From Bacteroides neonati (lineage in GTDB: Bacteria; Bacteroidota; Bacteroidia; Bacteroidales; Bacteroidaceae), in NCBI RefSeq assembly GCF_000499785.1, contig NZ_HG726026.1, forward strand, positions 62,001-126,000: a stretch of DNA of 64,000 nucleotides, read 5' to 3'. Made by a program: the position numbers and the translations under genes. Under the pieces are notes generated by a model, which saw only the letters and a list, made by a program, of their open reading frames with translations, was not told where the DNA came from and ran no database searches. Positions 53,901-61,095 of the stretch are shown here, one piece after another; the first letter of the stretch is position 1; every line of letters starts with the position of its first letter.

Positions 53901-54764
53901 ACCGGGTTTCTGAATGCGGCTCGTATATCAGCCCTGTCAATCACTGCCGATAAAATCGCCGGCGGAACGATTACCGCTGATAAACTGAATGTTGCTAACG
54001 TACAGGCTGCTTTGGTCACAGCTAAAGCAATAGAATCGTTGGATATAACAACCGGTCGGTTGACGGTAAAAGATGGGGCGCGCATCGGTGGTATGGTTAT
54101 AGAAAACAATATGCTCAAAGGAGGCAGCATGGTGCTTACCGAAGGTGCAGTTGTTGGCGGTTTTACGATCTCAAAAGATATCTCAGGCTACTCATTAATC
54201 AATAATGACCTGAGTGCAAAAATTGAAATAACGGCATCCAATAATAGATATCTTCGAATTGGTGGAAAATCTAGTACCATGATGGCAATGCGGCTAGACG
54301 CGGCATCAGACGGGTATGGGAATGAGGGGTTATCAATTCAGTCATACGGTACCAATAATGTATGTTTAAGCCTAATTGCTAACGCTGGAAGTGCATATTC
54401 TATACGCTCATTCGGATCACATGTGTTTGGCCAACGAAATGGAGAGATTTGGAACGCGCCCGGTGTTTTATGGGCAGGACGAGTGAATGCATGGGGAACA
54501 CTTGAAAATAGTTGGGGAAATGGATGTACGGCATCTACACGACGTACGAGCGATGGTAACTATACCATTAGCCATAACCTTGGACACAATCAATACTATG
54601 CCATAATACAATGTACACCGTATGCGACAGATGGATGGAGGTATATGATCGGCATGATTGGAGCAAAAGGCTTAAGTAGTTTTGACATCGCTCTTGTTGA
54701 TGCTGGCCAAGGCCTTAAAAATTGCGCATTCGAGGTGTTTATCGTAGGTAGGAATAAGTTTTAA
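50940..54764 (+). CDS. Large collagen-repeat tail fibre / host-recognition protein
   Basis: A 1274-aa phage protein. An N-terminal helical region (residues 1-200) with SAGENTAERVGRVLMGLLEL probably attaches to the virion. Residues about 423-767 alternate collagen-like Gly-X-Y runs (GATGATGAVGPTG, GPIGPIGATG, GDKGDKGDA) with globular modules, and two modules are tandem copies of about 147 and 150 residues. A trimerising repeat region (NIGDGTITNAKIANLDAGKI) follows, and the distal part (ISHNLGHNQYYAIIQC to the end) is a likely receptor-binding tip. It is the largest gene in the window. Confidence 0.82.
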   Translation: MMSDTAEVLKKLALQVRNASSAGENTAERVGRVLMGLLELLDNDNEELKKLFLSKTGPDQTDFLLKLLGGAEIRSGLTVDSLIAEELAKLKKGLNVTGGADIDYLRVLETISSKLVDAVQVNATNVTATDKVKGAKGEFNLLEALERIIAKDATFSGDLSSFDYVEKLIGWAINKKGHIDAGSLRLRDFLEVPELRYNRVTVVSGEQWSAPGGGIIAEVDTANRIITMKLEPGELAAIAIDDICKAKFNNNTGFQTAYFRIVEKIEEEGKYKYTLRTGYDFHPQKAMHFVAYGNFTDKERQTSAYTTRTYQRYLSGVNNWEITKDMVMMQLGDLSNLKLFGIDMTGHSAYLRNIYATGSIRVLSADGATEVPVPVFKGDWVVGKYYYYDEVTHNGSTWICIAESFTTQVPGDNATDWLKSISKGDTGATGATGAVGPTGATGHTGSQGIPGTSQFFHVRYSTAANGNPMITTPSTYIGTAVTASATAPTSYTSYVWAQFKGSQGPAGTNGIAGPAGADGRTSYLHIKYSDNGTTFTANNGETPGAWIGQYADFEQVDSTVFGAYTWTKVKGDTGATGAVGPTGATGATGATGPTGSQGIPGTSQFLHVRYSANANGNPMVTTPNTYIGIAVTGSSTAPTAYTSYTWAQFKGSQGPAGTNGIAGPAGANGQTSYLHIKYSDNGTTFTANNGEIPGQYIGQYVDFTQADSMTFSAYTWTKVKGDTGAVGPTGPIGPIGATGTTGATGQVGPVGPIGPTGGKGDKGDKGDAIASSYMNGVMKYADPFFRTSANSTNRYNNSGGSTSIWERLVKPDGVPGPSGYYMRYRYLGGGSTSPGLGGFYFGTQTYRHCEFIARIIANIPKGYTINYASNASGDNPISEWLTPNIGTGTYTEYVYRVKCSGTGTFSSGMYFYFVGSDVAFNVEVAYATVFDTMANDRTTYIDSNGVYTGTLVAQQITATNVVFGTANIGDGTITNAKIANLDAGKINTGFLNAARISALSITADKIAGGTITADKLNVANVQAALVTAKAIESLDITTGRLTVKDGARIGGMVIENNMLKGGSMVLTEGAVVGGFTISKDISGYSLINNDLSAKIEITASNNRYLRIGGKSSTMMAMRLDAASDGYGNEGLSIQSYGTNNVCLSLIANAGSAYSIRSFGSHVFGQRNGEIWNAPGVLWAGRVNAWGTLENSWGNGCTASTRRTSDGNYTISHNLGHNQYYAIIQCTPYATDGWRYMIGMIGAKGLSSFDIALVDAGQGLKNCAFEVFIVGRNKF
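52209..53099 (+). repeat. Tandem duplication inside the fibre gene
   Basis: Units 52209-52649 (441 bp) and 52650-53099 (450 bp) encode the same order: Gly-X-Y run, SQGIPGTSQF, HVRYS...NGNPM, TYIG, TSYTWAQFKGSQGPAGTNG, SYLHIKYSDNGTTFTANNGE and TWTKVKGD. Differences are spread out, so the copy is not recent, but long identical blocks remain. Confidence 0.85.
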
Positions 54765-54781
54765 CAATAAAATAACAAATT

Positions 54782-55120
54782 ATGAAAATCGATTTTAGAA
54801 AAATTGAGGTGAAAGACATTGATGGCGGTCCTCGATGGAAGAAAGTGAAAGATGAAAATGGAGAGCTTCACCCTTTGGAAGGTGTCCCCGAAGTTTATGA
54901 CATTTCTAAGGATTTGGGCAATGTGATTTACAATAACACACCCGATCTTGGCGAAATGGAACTTGGACGTGAAATCTATAGGAATGGAGAGGTCGATATA
55001 GATGCACAACAGGCAGTTGTGTTGAATAAGTACATTCGTATGGGGCTTGTTGCCTTCATTCAAGAGGCTGTTTGCCCTATGTTAGACAATATTATTAATC
55101 AAAATCAATCAAAATCATGA
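54782..55120 (+). CDS. Small phage cassette protein
   Basis: A 112-aa acidic, soluble protein starting MKIDFRKIEVKDIDGGPRWK. Similar small proteins (DISKDLGNVIYNNTPDLGEM, IYRNGEVDIDAQQAVVLNKY) recur near tail genes of Bacteroides prophages; the function is unknown and could be a tail-assembly chaperone. The next gene overlaps its stop by 4 nt. Confidence 0.55.
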   Translation: MKIDFRKIEVKDIDGGPRWKKVKDENGELHPLEGVPEVYDISKDLGNVIYNNTPDLGEMELGREIYRNGEVDIDAQQAVVLNKYIRMGLVAFIQEAVCPMLDNIINQNQSKS

Positions 55121-55422
55121 ATCAAGAAGCATTAGCGAGACGATTATCCTTATTGGATAGTCTCTCATTCATCAAAGTATCCTCAGGTGAGGTACGTCAA
55201 CTCAGAGTAATCAGAGGTGAGAATAGAACTAAAATAGTTGCTCCCATTATCGAAGAGTTAACTACTAATGTCGATCAAGAAAAGGCTGGTTATATTCAGA
55301 AGCTACTTGTCGATCATGAGTATAACGAGGAGGGAGAATGTGTCTCTATTCTGCAAGGAGAAGAAAGAGCACAGCTTGAATCTGCGTTAGTTGACTACAT
55401 TGTAGCCGGAGGGGAGTTATAA
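55117..55422 (+). CDS. Small phage cassette protein
   Basis: A 101-aa soluble protein beginning MNQEALARRLSLLDSLSFIK; no motif recognised. It overlaps the previous gene (ATGA) and is closed by a GC-rich hairpin at 55436, so the two form the end of the structural part of the cassette. Confidence 0.5.
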   Translation: MNQEALARRLSLLDSLSFIKVSSGEVRQLRVIRGENRTKIVAPIIEELTTNVDQEKAGYIQKLLVDHEYNEEGECVSILQGEERAQLESALVDYIVAGGEL

Positions 55423-55435
55423 ACCAAACGAAAAA

Positions 55436-55465
55436 CCGCCCGACCTATCACAGACCGGGCGGAGT
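55436..55465 (+). terminator. GC-rich hairpin between structural and lysis genes
   Basis: CCGCCCG (55436-55442) pairs with CGGGCGG (55456-55462), flanked by AAAAA and AGTTT. It comes 14 nt after the 55117 gene stop. The T run is poor, so it may attenuate rather than stop transcription into the lysis genes. Confidence 0.6.
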
Positions 55466-55620
55466 TTCCACTAACTTAAATATAGCTACGTAATGAATTT
55501 ATGACTAATTAATTCTTTGCAAAGATAGGGCATTGATTATCTGCGCACAATCGCTTTATGTAGGTATAGTTTCAGTTAGGGTAATTATAACAAGGTAGTA
55601 TAATCGTAAATAAAGAGTAA

Positions 55621-56055
55621 ATGGATGAAAGGAATGTGATTGGAGGTATTACCACCGCTGCCTTAAGCGGTTGTATTGAGTTCTTGGAGCCGCTTCGGTG
55701 GTTCTTCTTGCTGGGGTTAATTCTCATCCTTGCCGACCTACGGTTCGGGATTAGTGCGGCTAAGGTTCGCAAGGAGAAGGTTCGTTCATCACGGGCTATC
55801 AGAAGGACGATAAACAAGATTATTGATTATCTGTGTTGGATTTTCACGGCCGGAGCATTGGGTGCAACGTTCGGTGCGCCTTTTGGCATCACTGCATTGC
55901 CTGCACTAGTGATGCTTGTTGTGTACGGCATAGAGATCAATTCTTGCTTCGCTAATTACTTTGAGGCGAAGGGGAAAAAGATCAAGGTAAATATATTCAA
56001 GTTCTTCGCTAAGAAGAGCGATATCATTGAAGTAGAAGAGGAGGAGACAAAATGA
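55621..56055 (+). CDS. Phage holin family protein
   Basis: A 144-aa membrane protein with two to three hydrophobic segments (about 20-40, FFLLGLILILADL; 65-90 with WIFTAGALGATFGAPFG; and 90-110) and a charged C-terminus. This matches the phage holin family found upstream of amidases in Bacteroides prophages. It would permeabilise the inner membrane to release the endolysin. Its stop overlaps the amidase start (ATGA). Confidence 0.8.
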   Translation: MDERNVIGGITTAALSGCIEFLEPLRWFFLLGLILILADLRFGISAAKVRKEKVRSSRAIRRTINKIIDYLCWIFTAGALGATFGAPFGITALPALVMLVVYGIEINSCFANYFEAKGKKIKVNIFKFFAKKSDIIEVEEEETK

Positions 56056-56546
56056 AAACAATCGATTCAATTATTATTCATTGCTCGGCCACACGTGCCG
56101 GGCAAGATTTGAGAGCCAAGGATATTGCAAAGATGCACCTTGCTCGCGGCTTTAACCAGATTGGCTATAATTTCGTGATTGACCTTGATGGTACCGTCGA
56201 GAATGGCCGTCCGCTCTCCATCGACGGAGCACACTGTAATACCAAAGGGTTCTCCGGTGTTTCGTACAACAAACACAGTGTCGGTATTTGCTACATCGGT
56301 GGGCTGGATGCTAACGGTAAGCCGGCAGATACTCGTACGGATGCGCAGAAGAATGCTCTTTGTGACTTGGTGGCAAAACTCTGTAAAGAGTACCCTATTA
56401 TTGAACTGCTTGGTCATCGTGACACATCACCTGATGCAAACGGTAGCGGAGAGGTGGAATCATTCGAGTTCATCAAGTCGTGCCCATGCTTTGACGTGCG
56501 AAGTGAGTTTAGTAACTTTATGAAAAATGTAGTGATAAGGCCATGA
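56052..56546 (+). CDS. N-acetylmuramoyl-L-alanine amidase (endolysin)
   Basis: A 164-aa amidase_2 enzyme. The zinc ligands are visible as IIIHCSATRAGQD (His), GAHCNTKGFSG and GHRDTSPDANG (His), and the FDVRSEF end is family-typical. It cleaves peptide stems from the glycan during lysis. No signal peptide is present, so export depends on the holin. It overlaps the holin and the next gene by 4 nt each. Confidence 0.9.
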   Translation: MKTIDSIIIHCSATRAGQDLRAKDIAKMHLARGFNQIGYNFVIDLDGTVENGRPLSIDGAHCNTKGFSGVSYNKHSVGICYIGGLDANGKPADTRTDAQKNALCDLVAKLCKEYPIIELLGHRDTSPDANGSGEVESFEFIKSCPCFDVRSEFSNFMKNVVIRP

Positions 56547-57139
56547 AAAAGTATTTGATTATTGCGATAGCATTCATCGCATTATTGGGAGGGGTTAGTT
56601 ACCTCTTCCAGCAGAACCGAAAGCTACAAGCAGAGAATGAACGGAAGTCTGGGAATATTGAAACACTCATGGATACCGTAAAGCACTACAAGGTAGCTGT
56701 CAAGCATGGAGATAGCCTATTAATGGTAAACGCTGCCTCTGTATCTGCATTGAACCTCACTATTGACGAGTTCAAGAAGTATCGGGTCGATGATGCAAAA
56801 CTTATCAAGGAACTGGGAATCAAAAACAAGTACCTGGAATCAATTGCCAAGGTGTCTACTGAAACCAAAGATACCATACCCAAAGAGGCTTGGAAGCCGT
56901 CGAAAGAGCTACCTGACTGCTTGGAATACTCTGATAAATGGGCAACGGTCACAGCCTGCTTCAAGGATTCTACGGTAATGTATGCTACTCGTGATAGCTT
57001 GGCCTTAGCCGTCCACAGAATACCCAAAAAACGCTTCCTTTGGTGGACGTGGGGAACGAAAGGATATAAGGTGGAGATAGTCAATTTTAATCCGAGGTCG
57101 GAGGTCAAATATAGTGAGCTTATTCAAGTCAAGAAATGA
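56543..57139 (+). CDS. Spanin-like membrane protein in the lysis cassette
   Basis: A 198-aa protein with one N-terminal membrane helix (about residues 4-19, YLIIAIAFIALLGGVSYL) followed by a coiled coil (QNRKLQAENERKSGNIETLM) and a C-terminal globular part with KKRFLWWTWGTKGYKVEIVN. The third position after holin and amidase and the anchored coiled coil are typical of inner-membrane spanins. Sequence identity to a defined family was not established. It is closed by a perfect terminator. Confidence 0.65.
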   Translation: MKKYLIIAIAFIALLGGVSYLFQQNRKLQAENERKSGNIETLMDTVKHYKVAVKHGDSLLMVNAASVSALNLTIDEFKKYRVDDAKLIKELGIKNKYLESIAKVSTETKDTIPKEAWKPSKELPDCLEYSDKWATVTACFKDSTVMYATRDSLALAVHRIPKKRFLWWTWGTKGYKVEIVNFNPRSEVKYSELIQVKK

Positions 57140-57145
57140 AAGTTG

Positions 57146-57188
57146 AAAACTACAGGATTCAAGCATAAAAGATGAATCCTGTAGTTTT
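57146..57188 (+). terminator. Terminator ending the phage cassette
   Basis: AAAACTACAGGATTC (57146-57160) and its exact inverse (57174-57188) form a 15-bp stem with a 13-nt loop, ending in TTTT, 7 nt after the last cassette gene. Confidence 0.88.
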
Positions 57189-57344
57189 CTATTTACACAA
57201 AATATTGTGGACAGTGGCATAAAATGAAAAAGTCGTGAATGCAATTAGCTCACGACTTTTATTATTTACTTATGATTATTCTCGCTTAAACTACCCTTCG
57301 GTATCACCATAAAGTATTGTTTTCATATATCTATATTTTATATA

Positions 57345-58289
57345 TTAATTCCTTTTGAGTGCAAAGATATAACCTTGTCTTGGTAAAATCAAACCTTTAT
57401 AGGAATATTCTTCGCTTGTTTTGTCATTTTTAACAGGTTTATAATCCTCGGAGGTTCCTCTACATATAAAAGATACATCCATATCATTAGGGTGATTGAA
57501 GGTTACACTCAAATTTCTAACAATGTATTTTGCTCTAAAGCCAATATCAAAATCGTAATCAAAGCAATATTTTCGTTCTCGCTTCTGAACAATTTCATAT
57601 TTACTTTTTCCTTCAAGCTCAATATCGCATTGGTGTAAATATTCCATTTTTTTATTGTTAATAGTGGTAGTAATTTGGGGAGTTTTTTCAATATCGTCAA
57701 CCCAACACGACACTTTAGAATAATACTCATCCTCTTCAAGATTTTTGATGTTTATCCAAGTTTTTAATGGTATTGTGAATTTTTGTTGATTTTCGGCAAT
57801 AAGATCAAATGTGATTGTGTCTTGGACAATAATAAAACGTCTATCAGCATCTGCCCACTTTACATCTGTAATTACTCTATAATTATCGTAGTAGCTTACT
57901 TCATCATCTGCTAGATAATGTTTTTTTATAAGCTCAAGAAGTTCTTTGCTCATTTTGGGAAATTTAGACCTGAACATAGTTTTTGAAACTAATTCCCATA
58001 TTTCAACTATATTTCTTTGATTGCTTAAAAATTTCTCAGAATACACTATGTCTTGTAAGTCTCTTTTGAATATTCCTAAAAATTGAGCGGCATTAGATAA
58101 ATAACCAATAATCACACCTATAACTAATACGTCTGATATCTTTATAACGATTTCTTTCCAGATGCTTGCTGTGTCAAATCCAAAGTATCCAAATGCATAC
58201 CCTCCTATTCCTATTAATAATATCAGCCAAGCAGAGCCTCCTTTAAACTTGTCGTACGACAATAAGCTCTTATAGTTCATAGTATTCAT
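57345..58289 (-). CDS. Two-TM membrane protein of unknown function
   Basis: A 314-aa protein on the minus strand, opposite to all neighbours. Two N-terminal membrane helices (about residues 18-36 and 45-65; AWLILLIGIGGYAFGYFGF and ISDVLVIGVIIGYL) precede a cytosolic alpha region (70-150) and a beta-rich end finishing LPRQGYIFALKRN. I do not recognise a family. The two-TM plus cytosolic-sensor layout is shared with membrane effectors of defence systems, but this is not evidence of one. It is low in GC compared with the cassette. A TATATTTG -7 box lies upstream (58348-58341). Confidence 0.6.
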   Translation of the reverse strand: MNTMNYKSLLSYDKFKGGSAWLILLIGIGGYAFGYFGFDTASIWKEIVIKISDVLVIGVIIGYLSNAAQFLGIFKRDLQDIVYSEKFLSNQRNIVEIWELVSKTMFRSKFPKMSKELLELIKKHYLADDEVSYYDNYRVITDVKWADADRRFIIVQDTITFDLIAENQQKFTIPLKTWINIKNLEEDEYYSKVSCWVDDIEKTPQITTTINNKKMEYLHQCDIELEGKSKYEIVQKRERKYCFDYDFDIGFRAKYIVRNLSVTFNHPNDMDVSFICRGTSEDYKPVKNDKTSEEYSYKGLILPRQGYIFALKRN

Positions 58290-58428
58290 TCAGTTCTTAT
58301 ATTTATTTTGTTAAAATTAAAACATTGCTTTTATTTTCTGCAAATATATTCTTTTTTTTTGTATTAAAGTTATATTTCTATATTTATGGTCTTTTTTTAC
58401 TGCAAATATCAATAACTTATTACATTTC

Positions 58429-58457
58429 GCCCCGTCTACCAACGGGGCTTTCTTTTT
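58429..58457 (+). terminator. Rightward terminator without an upstream rightward gene
   Basis: GCCCCGT (58429-58435) pairs with ACGGGGC (58442-58448) and is followed by TTTCTTTTT. It faces rightward but the only gene to its left is on the minus strand, so it must serve read-through from the phage cassette or an unannotated transcript. Confidence 0.7.
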
Positions 58458-58519
58458 CCCAATAAACTATATTTTTTACATTTATCTATTTTCTAAACTG
58501 TATATCTGATAAATATGTT

Positions 58520-58527
58520 TATATTTG
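58520..58527 (+). promoter_or_regulatory. -7 element for the HEPN gene
   Basis: TATATTTG, 27 bp before ATG 58554. It lies inside the longer reading frame from 58515 and so supports the downstream start. Confidence 0.55.
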
Positions 58528-58553
58528 TAAAATTAATCAATAATACTAAGAAA

Positions 58554-59024
58554 ATGAGTAGTTATAATGCTGAAACTGACTTTATCACAAGAACAAAAAA
58601 TATTTTAGAACAATATGATCAAAATAATTCCACAAGGCAGCCAGGCGAGATATATGATGTCACTTTATTGTTGAATTGTCTGATAGGGTTAGTTGTTATC
58701 CCACGGGAACGTTATACGGATAAAGTACCAGAAATTAATGTTGATGGAGATTGGGGAATTGCAGAACACATTGAACTTATTAAAGGTAGAAAGACTCTGA
58801 AGAAAACCGTAAAGCATATTAGAAATTCCGTAGCTCATGGTAATGTAAATCCGATTAGCGAAGATGGTGTATCAATTACTCATGTTAAGTTTAAAGATTG
58901 TATCCCATGTCGCAATTGTGGCGGTGAGGTAACATTTGAGGCTAAAATACCAGTCAAAGCATTAAGAGTCTTTACGGTCAAATTTGCAGATATAATGTTG
59001 GACATTATAAATATACCTCATTAA
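58554..59024 (+). CDS. HEPN-family protein (pEK499_p136-like)
   Basis: A 156-aa helical protein. The sequence DFITRTKNILEQYDQ, then YDVTLLLNCLIGLVVIPRE, fits the pEK499_p136 HEPN group; the nuclease signature RxxxxH is present as RNSVAHGN near residue 97. CIPCRNCGGE could bind metal. HEPN proteins of this type are RNA-cutting toxins or defence effectors. ATG 58554 is preferred over 58515 because of the -7 box between. The next gene starts one base after its stop, which suggests a two-gene module. Confidence 0.8.
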   Translation: MSSYNAETDFITRTKNILEQYDQNNSTRQPGEIYDVTLLLNCLIGLVVIPRERYTDKVPEINVDGDWGIAEHIELIKGRKTLKKTVKHIRNSVAHGNVNPISEDGVSITHVKFKDCIPCRNCGGEVTFEAKIPVKALRVFTVKFADIMLDIINIPH

Positions 59025-59025
59025 C

Positions 59026-59241
59026 ATGAAAACACTATCGAAAATATCAATTAAGGCAGCTACTTTCTTAAAATGGGAAGGGTACGATATTGATAAAGTT
59101 AAGCACTGTATGACCCTTCCTGATTTTTCGTTCATGCTTTGTGAAAATGCTAAAGAAAGAAAGGTTGCAGGAGTGACTAAATCATTGCCTTATGTAGTAT
59201 ACAATCCAAAAGGATATGATATAAGCCAGTCTCCTTATTGA
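59026..59241 (+). CDS. Small protein paired with the HEPN gene
   Basis: A 71-aa basic protein starting MKTLSKISIKAATFLKWEGY with no family recognised. It begins one base after the HEPN stop and must be co-translated with it. An antitoxin or partner role is possible from position only. Confidence 0.5.
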   Translation: MKTLSKISIKAATFLKWEGYDIDKVKHCMTLPDFSFMLCENAKERKVAGVTKSLPYVVYNPKGYDISQSPY

Positions 59242-59338
59242 CTTGTTTTGGCTCCTTAAATTCATGCATATCCTTAATTCCTTTTACATTTTATTCTGTT
59301 AGAAGAGGTATTTGATCCATAATATAAATATAATTAAT

Positions 59339-59773
59339 ATGGCTAAATTAGATGAAGCTAAAACATTGATACACTCTTATGAGTGTAAGTATCGTAACCC
59401 AAAATTGATTCCTTTTTTGATCAGTGATAAATACGACTTGTTTCCAACCGATAGTGAATCCGTTAATTGCTGGCCTAAATGCTATCCTTATGTAGATAGA
59501 GCAGGGGTTTATTTAGTAATGGATGCTGAAGATAATATATTGTACATTGGAAAATCGTCTGTAGCAGTAGGTCGAAGGTTAGGACGATACTTTGGTTACA
59601 GTGCTGATGGTAAGTCGTGCCTAATAAAAGATGAAAATTGGACTAAGCCTCCTAAATATATAGTAACGGTCGCTGTACCAATTGATTCTCCTTTTGAATG
59701 TGCTTCTTTGGAAGAATTTTTACTAAAAGAGATAAAGACGTCTGATAATTATAATTTATCAAAACGTTCATAA
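59339..59773 (+). CDS. GIY-YIG domain protein
   Basis: A 144-aa protein with a GIY-YIG-type nuclease domain: AGVYLVMDAEDNILYIGKSS holds the two tyrosines, VGRRLGRYFGYS the arginine, and ASLEEFLLKEI the metal-binding glutamate. There is no DNA-binding domain, so the target is unknown. The frame runs back to 59312 but ATG 59339 (MAKLDEAKTL) is the better start. Related stand-alone members occur as morons or defence-linked nucleases. A short terminator follows. Confidence 0.75.
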   Translation: MAKLDEAKTLIHSYECKYRNPKLIPFLISDKYDLFPTDSESVNCWPKCYPYVDRAGVYLVMDAEDNILYIGKSSVAVGRRLGRYFGYSADGKSCLIKDENWTKPPKYIVTVAVPIDSPFECASLEEFLLKEIKTSDNYNLSKRS

Positions 59774-59801
59774 GTAAAACAATTGTATCATGATTATATT
59801 T

Positions 59802-59829
59802 ACTCCACTTCAACGAAGTGGAGTTTTCT
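59802..59829 (+). terminator. Terminator after the GIY-YIG gene
   Basis: ACTCCACTTC (59802-59811) and GAAGTGGAGT (59815-59824) form a 10-bp stem with a 3-nt loop and a TTTTCT tail. Confidence 0.85.
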
Positions 59830-59883
59830 AGTAAACCTGCTGTCAAACATCTTTCAACTTACGATTAACTGCATAAACTTAAG

Positions 59884-59891
59884 TATCTTTG
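59884..59891 (+). promoter_or_regulatory. -7 element for the 59916 gene
   Basis: TATCTTTG, 25 bp before ATG 59916. It overlaps the alternative TTG start at 59889 and so rejects it. Confidence 0.6.
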
Positions 59892-59915
59892 GCTAAATAT
59901 AAAAAAGGAAAAAGT

Positions 59916-60518
59916 ATGTCATGCAATAGGTTTCGAAAAATAAAAAAGACAAATAGATGCTTTGATCACATTGATGAACTAATTCTTGCGAATAGTAAGA
60001 GTGAGGACGAGAAATATGATTCAATTATTGCCCATTATAAAGCGACGCATTCGGAGAGAGATAAACATTTAGCGGACATAAAGAATGCTGCCAAAATAGA
60101 AAACGCGATAGTTCTAGCAGCTACTGCAAGAGATGGCGAGGGACGTAAACATGGACACCAAAATTTAATACCTCCATCGGATCTACAGCAGTTCTCAGAC
60201 AGTATTTTGATGCGAAAAGATGATATCGTTGCTGCCGATTCTTTTGGTCAACTGTATAATATTATAAAAGAATCTAAGGTGGGAGGGGTAGGAGATCTTT
60301 GTATTTATGATACGGCTCATAGGTTAGGTCATTATCTTGGATTGTCGCCGGATGTAATCTATTTGCATAGGGGAACAAAAGAAGGAGCCACTAAATTGAT
60401 AGGTAAGATAAAAGAGGCCTATATTTCCAAAGACATGTTGCCTGTCCCCTTTCAAAGAGAAGATTTGTCTAATTCTGAGATAGAAGACATCTTGTGCATT
60501 TATAAAAAACATTTTTGA
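59916..60518 (+). CDS. Protein of unknown function, 200 aa
   Basis: A soluble, charged protein without a recognised family. Notable blocks: AIVLAATARDGEGRKHGHQN at about residues 64-83 and a conserved-looking VGDLCIYDTAHRLGHYLGLS near 127-146, followed by VIYLHRGTKEGATKLIGKI. The latter pattern recurs, to my memory, in small proteins scattered in bacterial accessory regions. The D, H and R residues could form an active site. It has its own -7 box and is not obviously in an operon. Confidence 0.55.
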   Translation: MSCNRFRKIKKTNRCFDHIDELILANSKSEDEKYDSIIAHYKATHSERDKHLADIKNAAKIENAIVLAATARDGEGRKHGHQNLIPPSDLQQFSDSILMRKDDIVAADSFGQLYNIIKESKVGGVGDLCIYDTAHRLGHYLGLSPDVIYLHRGTKEGATKLIGKIKEAYISKDMLPVPFQREDLSNSEIEDILCIYKKHF

Positions 60519-60712
60519 TCATTATAACGGTATTTATTTTGCTTATGTTACCACTCTGAAAAATGGATTTTAGTTCTGGGAGTGGGGCTTTTCATTATAC
60601 AATATTTGAAGCGAATTATATATGATCCGGAAATAAATACTGCCTTCCTTAAAATCTATCACGCTTTCAAGAAAATCCTTTAATAACTAAACGCAGTGTA
60701 TTGTCTTTTTCT

Positions 60713-60720
60713 TACCTTTG
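60713..60720 (+). promoter_or_regulatory. -7 element for the DUF2589-like gene
   Basis: TACCTTTG, 25 bp before ATG 60745; no good -33 TTTG. Confidence 0.5.
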
Positions 60721-60744
60721 CGTATGAACTAAAGAATCTATACC

Positions 60745-60957
60745 ATGGAAGAGCAAAGCAATCTATCTCCTGACCAAAGCCAAGAAGAACAATCTTCTAA
60801 GCGTCCAGATAACCGTGCAATCGATAGTTTTAAAGGACTCCCAATAGATGGTCTAATCGGAGGCCCTTTAAGAGCAGCTGCTGAAGCACAGCAAGAATTG
60901 GCAAATAGCACAAAAGAATTTTTGAAAAAAATGGCAGCTGAAGAAAATAATTCATAG
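60745..60957 (+). CDS. DUF2589-like mini-protein
   Basis: A 70-aa protein with an acidic, Gln/Ser-rich start and the core FKGLPIDGLIGGPLRAAAEA, then QQELANSTKEFLKKM. This matches the first helix region of DUF2589 proteins (LPxxxLIGGPLxAxxxAQxxxAxSTxxF), which are usually longer. The role of that family is not settled. It is preceded by its own -7 box and lies between the 200-aa unknown and the Xre/AAA/subtilase genes. Confidence 0.6.
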   Translation: MEEQSNLSPDQSQEEQSSKRPDNRAIDSFKGLPIDGLIGGPLRAAAEAQQELANSTKEFLKKMAAEENNS

Positions 60958-61019
60958 CAATAAATATCACTGGATCTTCAATATCATAATAGTCTGTGAA
61001 TTATTTATATCCTTGTATG

Positions 61020-61050
61020 TTGTTGTTCCAAAATTAATACTTATATTTGC
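61020..61050 (+). promoter_or_regulatory. Promoter of the Xre-AAA-subtilase operon
   Basis: TTTG (61020-61023), a 19-nt spacer and TATATTTG (61043-61050), a full-consensus Bacteroides promoter 46 bp before ATG 61096. Confidence 0.75.
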
Positions 61051-61095
61051 CTAAATATAGATAAAAAGCAAATATTGTTGCAAATTACATAAATT

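Noticed and set aside
43300-57139. A complete inducible prophage
   Set aside because: No integrase, repressor, replication genes or terminase are visible inside the window, and no attachment-site repeats were found by eye.
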